From UBA4363 sp002393965 (lineage in GTDB: Bacteria > Bacteroidota > Bacteroidia > Bacteroidales > Paludibacteraceae): a stretch of 64,000 nucleotides of DNA. Position numbers and translations under genes: made by a program. The notes under the pieces were generated by a model. The model was not told the DNA's origin and searched no databases. It saw nothing but the letters and a program-made list of their open reading frames with translations. Location: the NCBI GenBank assembly GCA_946542925.1, contig CAMNLA010000045.1, positions 28,190 through 92,189 of the forward strand, given 5' to 3'. This document shows positions 61,253 to 64,000 of this stretch, one piece after another; position 1 is the stretch's first letter; every line of letters starts with the position of its first letter.

Positions 61253-61260
61253 CAAATATA
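61253..61260 (-). promoter_or_regulatory. -7 element of pyrH
   Basis: Minus-strand TATATTTG, perfect TAnnTTTG, 43 nt before the pyrH ATG. The nearest TTG is 27 nt upstream, so the -33 box is unclear. Confidence 0.5.
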
Positions 61261-61290
61261 GAAAAAAAACGAAAATCTCCTTTTTTTCAA

Positions 61291-61640
61291 TAACTGACTG
61301 ACAAAGACACGTATTCATCCTCCGCCGTCATCAATACTCTGCCAGGAAATGAATGACCGCACATACATTCCTGTTCGTTCTGACAGACCCACCCGTCCAA
61401 TCAAAAGTTTCTTCCAATAATCACAGACAGGGAAATCAGTGCACCCAAGTACCGTCCCCCTGCTTGCACAAACGATGCGATGATAGGATGTCATTTCAAA
61501 CAAATCCGCCCATCGCTCGCAGAATACATTTTCTCACTTTTTCTTTCTTTAAAGACCATACTTGAATCACAAAATAACTGATAATAAATTGTTTATAGAA
61601 TGATGAGTATTGTAAAAAAAACCAATTTTCAGACACAATT
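61291..61640. other. Intergenic stretch between divergent pyrH and the surface protein gene
   Basis: About 350 nt with no credible gene, RNA or repeat. A 62-codon minus-strand frame exists but has no promoter or family resemblance. The last 120 nt are very AT-rich, as expected of an upstream promoter region. Confidence 0.5.
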
Positions 61641-61641
61641 C

Positions 61642-61672
61642 TTGGAATTACATAACAAAATGTTTACTTTTG
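61642..61672 (+). promoter_or_regulatory. Promoter of the large surface protein gene
   Basis: TTG (61642-61644), 20-nt spacer, TACTTTTG (61665-61672). Start of transcription near 61679, 47 nt before the ATG. Confidence 0.6.
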
Positions 61673-61725
61673 CATTGTTCGTACTGTTTATTGTTGTATA
61701 AACAAACCTTAAATCTATTTATTAT

Positions 61726-64000
61726 ATGAAGTCTTTATCACTGCAAAAGGCTCTTGCCTTTCTGTGCGTGCTTCTGTTTGGTTGCAGCCTCTCCGCTCGC
61801 AACCTGACACTGCAAAGCACCATCTCTTCGCCCGAACCATTGAAGGGTATCGTGTTCTGGCCTGAACAAGCCGCAGACCACAGCGACCTGCAGAACTCCA
61901 TCTCGCTGGAATACAGCTACTGTCTTCCATGCCAGGTGGTAACAGGTAAAACCGACGGAGTAATCCAGTACAACTGGACATCGTTCGAGAATTTACTGAA
62001 CGACATTGTTTCGCGCGGACATCAGGCCATCATTCGATTCCGCTACGAATACCCTAACGAGACTCTCAAGAACATCTCGACCTGTACCTGCAACCAAGCC
62101 GGTGCCACCGCCGTTCCGCTCTATATAAAGAACGGAAGCTACGGCTATGGACCGGAATACAGCAAGACAGTGAAGGGAGATGGAAAAACCTTCTATGCTG
62201 ACTGGACCAACGATGAGCTCAAATGGTTTACCAAACAGTTCTATACCGATTTCGCTGCTCGGTACGACAACGACCCTCGTATCGCATTCATCCAAGTCGG
62301 ATTCGGTCACTGGAGCGAATACCATATCTTCGATGACAACGGACTTCCTTCTGGATGGAAGGGCAAATACTTCCCAGACGATGCCTACCAGAGCGAGTTC
62401 CTCCAACATATCAACGCAACGTTCAAGAACACTCCTTGGAGCATTTCCATCGATGCCGCTGACGACTCCTATACCCCGATTGCAGGAAACAGCACGCTGC
62501 TGGGACTCAATTTCGGTCTCTTCGACGACTCTTTCATGCACGCCAAACATGATATCGCTCAAGGCGAAGGTTGGAACGAAACCGAATGGATAACCATGGG
62601 TAAAGACCGGTGGAAAAGAGCACCGGGCGGCGGTGAAATCAGTTACTACACCGAAAACGATCAACATAACTTCCTGAATCCTGACGGCATGTACGGCGTG
62701 ACTTGGGAAGATGCTGCTGCTAAATACCACATTTCCTATATCATCGGAAACGATGCCCCTGACGGACCTTATGCCACGGCAAGTCGTCTCAACGAAGCAA
62801 GAATGAAAGCCGGATACAGTTTCGAGATAACAGCCTATTCAACCGATGGAACCAGCATCTCCGCTACTGTCAAGAATAACGGTGTGGCACCAATCTACCA
62901 CGATGCTTATGTAACCGTTAAGAATGTCCGATCTACGACATCTCTCAAAGGCCTTCTGCCTGGAGAAAGCAGATCATGCACCGTGTCGGGCATTTCCGTC
63001 GGTGCTGCCGAGAACCCGGCTCTTACCATCACCTCCGACAAACTCCTATCAGGCAAGACAATCCCATATCTCGCCAACCTCACAGGAGAAGGTTCTACTC
63101 CTACTCCAGACGACCCGATCGCTCCGGCCGTAACCGCAACACCGGGTTCGCAGAACGTGACGCTCGGATCGGCGATCACGCCGGTAGTCTTCACTTCCGA
63201 TTCCGTAGCTACGTTCGCCGTGACCGGCATCGACGGTACTGGACTCTCCTACGTCGTGGCTGCCGACGGCAAGAGCGTGACCGTCTCCGGTACGCCGACC
63301 GCCGCAGGAGCCATCAACCTCTCCGTCACCGCTACGGCACATGAACTGACCTCCGCCGCTGCTACTGCCACCGTCAACGTCACCGACGGCGGCGCTTCCA
63401 CCGTCTCCGACTGGTGGAACTTCTCCGACGATGACTTCACCGCTCTGCCTTCCGACATGAAGACGAATCAGCTTGTTCGCGGCTTACGTATCTTGGCAAC
63501 AAGTAGCAAGAACGTGACGACGGGCTCTTCTTCCTATACCTTCTCCGACGGAGAGGCGCTTTCGAATTATATTGACCTCAAAGGAGGAGGCGCAAAGGAT
63601 GCAAACCGATCTCTCAAATTCAAGGTCAACGGCTCATGTACCATCACAGCGTATGCACAGGCATCCGGCAGCAGAACCGTTGTCTTTGCAACGGATGCGG
63701 GCAGCAACTTAGAAAACACACAAATCACCGGTAGCGGATACCATGTCCTTACTCAGGAATATGTCGGAACAGCCGATTCGATTCAGATTTTCTCTAAGTC
63801 GAGCGGCATCAAGTTCTACGGAATCAAGGTATCGTACAGCGGAAGTTCGACTCCGGTCGCTCCGGTCGTAACCGCCACTCCGGCTTCGCAGAACGTGACG
63901 CTCGGATCGACGATTGCTCCGGTAGTCTTCACCTCTGATTCCGTAGCAACCTTCGCCGTGACCGGCACCGAAGGCACTGGACTTACCTATGTCGTGGCTG
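61726..64000 (+). CDS. Large secreted DUF4874-like protein with He_PIG-type repeats (3' end outside the window)
   Basis: Open from the ATG at 61726 to the window edge (758 codons, no stop). Signal peptide to about residue 25 (FGCSLSA). Residues about 28-390 resemble the DUF4874/DUF4832 TIM-barrel-like family: GIVFWPEQA, SLEYSYCLPCQVV, GHQAIIRFRYEYP and FIQVGFGHWSEYHIF. A small sandwich follows (about 390-455), then an Ig-like He_PIG domain (APAVTATPGSQNV onward). Next comes a jelly-roll region (DWWNFSDDDF, LKFKVNGSCTITAYAQ, GIKFYGIKVSY) of the kind attached to Bacteroidetes pectate lyases, then a second He_PIG copy. Probably a surface polysaccharide-active or -binding protein; no catalytic residues can be named. 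Confidence 0.8.
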   Translation, partial: MKSLSLQKALAFLCVLLFGCSLSARNLTLQSTISSPEPLKGIVFWPEQAADHSDLQNSISLEYSYCLPCQVVTGKTDGVIQYNWTSFENLLNDIVSRGHQAIIRFRYEYPNETLKNISTCTCNQAGATAVPLYIKNGSYGYGPEYSKTVKGDGKTFYADWTNDELKWFTKQFYTDFAARYDNDPRIAFIQVGFGHWSEYHIFDDNGLPSGWKGKYFPDDAYQSEFLQHINATFKNTPWSISIDAADDSYTPIAGNSTLLGLNFGLFDDSFMHAKHDIAQGEGWNETEWITMGKDRWKRAPGGGEISYYTENDQHNFLNPDGMYGVTWEDAAAKYHISYIIGNDAPDGPYATASRLNEARMKAGYSFEITAYSTDGTSISATVKNNGVAPIYHDAYVTVKNVRSTTSLKGLLPGESRSCTVSGISVGAAENPALTITSDKLLSGKTIPYLANLTGEGSTPTPDDPIAPAVTATPGSQNVTLGSAITPVVFTSDSVATFAVTGIDGTGLSYVVAADGKSVTVSGTPTAAGAINLSVTATAHELTSAAATATVNVTDGGASTVSDWWNFSDDDFTALPSDMKTNQLVRGLRILATSSKNVTTGSSSYTFSDGEALSNYIDLKGGGAKDANRSLKFKVNGSCTITAYAQASGSRTVVFATDAGSNLENTQITGSGYHVLTQEYVGTADSIQIFSKSSGIKFYGIKVSYSGSSTPVAPVVTATPASQNVTLGSTIAPVVFTSDSVATFAVTGTEGTGLTYVVA
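63121..64000 (+). repeat. Two near-identical 142-nt domain-coding repeats
   Basis: 63121-63262 and 63859-64000 align without gaps and differ at about 18 of 142 positions by my count. They encode the same He_PIG-type Ig segment, separated by the jelly-roll domain. The second copy continues beyond the window. Confidence 0.85.

Noticed and set aside
61315..61503. 62-codon minus-strand frame upstream of pyrH
   Set aside because: No promoter, no similarity and poor codon pattern; treated as intergenic.

Overview
The window is chromosomal DNA from a member of the Bacteroidales. Three things point there. Many promoters fit the Bacteroidetes pattern (TTTG near -33, TAnnTTTG near -7). Shine-Dalgarno sequences are generally absent and leaders are A-rich. 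The gene families are typical of the order: DUF4827, DUF4831, DUF4954, DUF5686, the type IX secretion protein PorQ, a GT3-type glycogen synthase and a PagL-like acyloxyacyl hydrolase. Multi-domain surface proteins and the T9SS marker would suit a Prevotellaceae-like gut or rumen organism, but the genus cannot be fixed from sequence alone. No phage, integrase, transposase, CRISPR array or rRNA operon is visible.

Layout. 0-4 kb: acyl-CoA dehydrogenase with its electron-transfer flavoprotein (minus strand). 4.3-9.5 kb: tRNA-Met, phosphoglucosamine mutase, then thrA coupled to two FKBP-type lipoproteins. 9.7-19 kb: tRNA-Arg, HU, a Cys-rich C_GCAxxG_C_C protein flanked by C-rich minisatellites, then a plus-strand run of rhomboid protease, EEP-fold phosphatase, purE, folK, glycogen synthase and alpha-glucan phosphorylase. 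19-31 kb: envelope genes, namely an outer-membrane barrel, a compact four-gene cluster (amidohydrolase, DUF5686, diacylglycerol kinase-like, PagL-like), a secreted propeller protein with a T9SS-like tail, an OmpA lipoprotein and a GlsB/OlsB-like acyltransferase. 31-47 kb: uvrA, superoxide dismutase, AI-2E transporter, tdk, a 60-bp-repeat coiled-coil protein, rsmI, a Cbp1-like coiled-coil lipoprotein, a degenerate M28 peptidase, pgeF, DUF4831, then a porQ-cmk-ispH-pfkA operon. 47-61 kb: tonB, hflX, DUF4954 and nfo, followed by the minus-strand housekeeping blocks DUF177-rpmF-fabH-era-der-nnr and pyrH-frr-rsgA-histidine kinase. 61.7 kb to the end: a large secreted DUF4874-like protein with He_PIG-type repeats, cut by the window edge.

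How the parts fit. Most of the window is core metabolism (glycogen turnover, amino-sugar, purine, folate, isoprenoid and nucleotide synthesis) interleaved with envelope biogenesis. The signal least explained by known annotation is a pair of about 77-nt near-identical structured elements at 19117-19193 and 39438-39513. They share a closing stem and an inner hairpin with base-pair changes that preserve pairing. The second copy lies in the predicted 5' leader of the M28-like gene and is followed by a sequence that can compete for the closing stem, as in a switch. Other points worth attention are 11-bp-period C-rich minisatellites with G-quadruplex potential between genes, and three enzymes with substitutions at key active-site positions (M28 peptidase, phosphofructokinase, PagL-like hydrolase).
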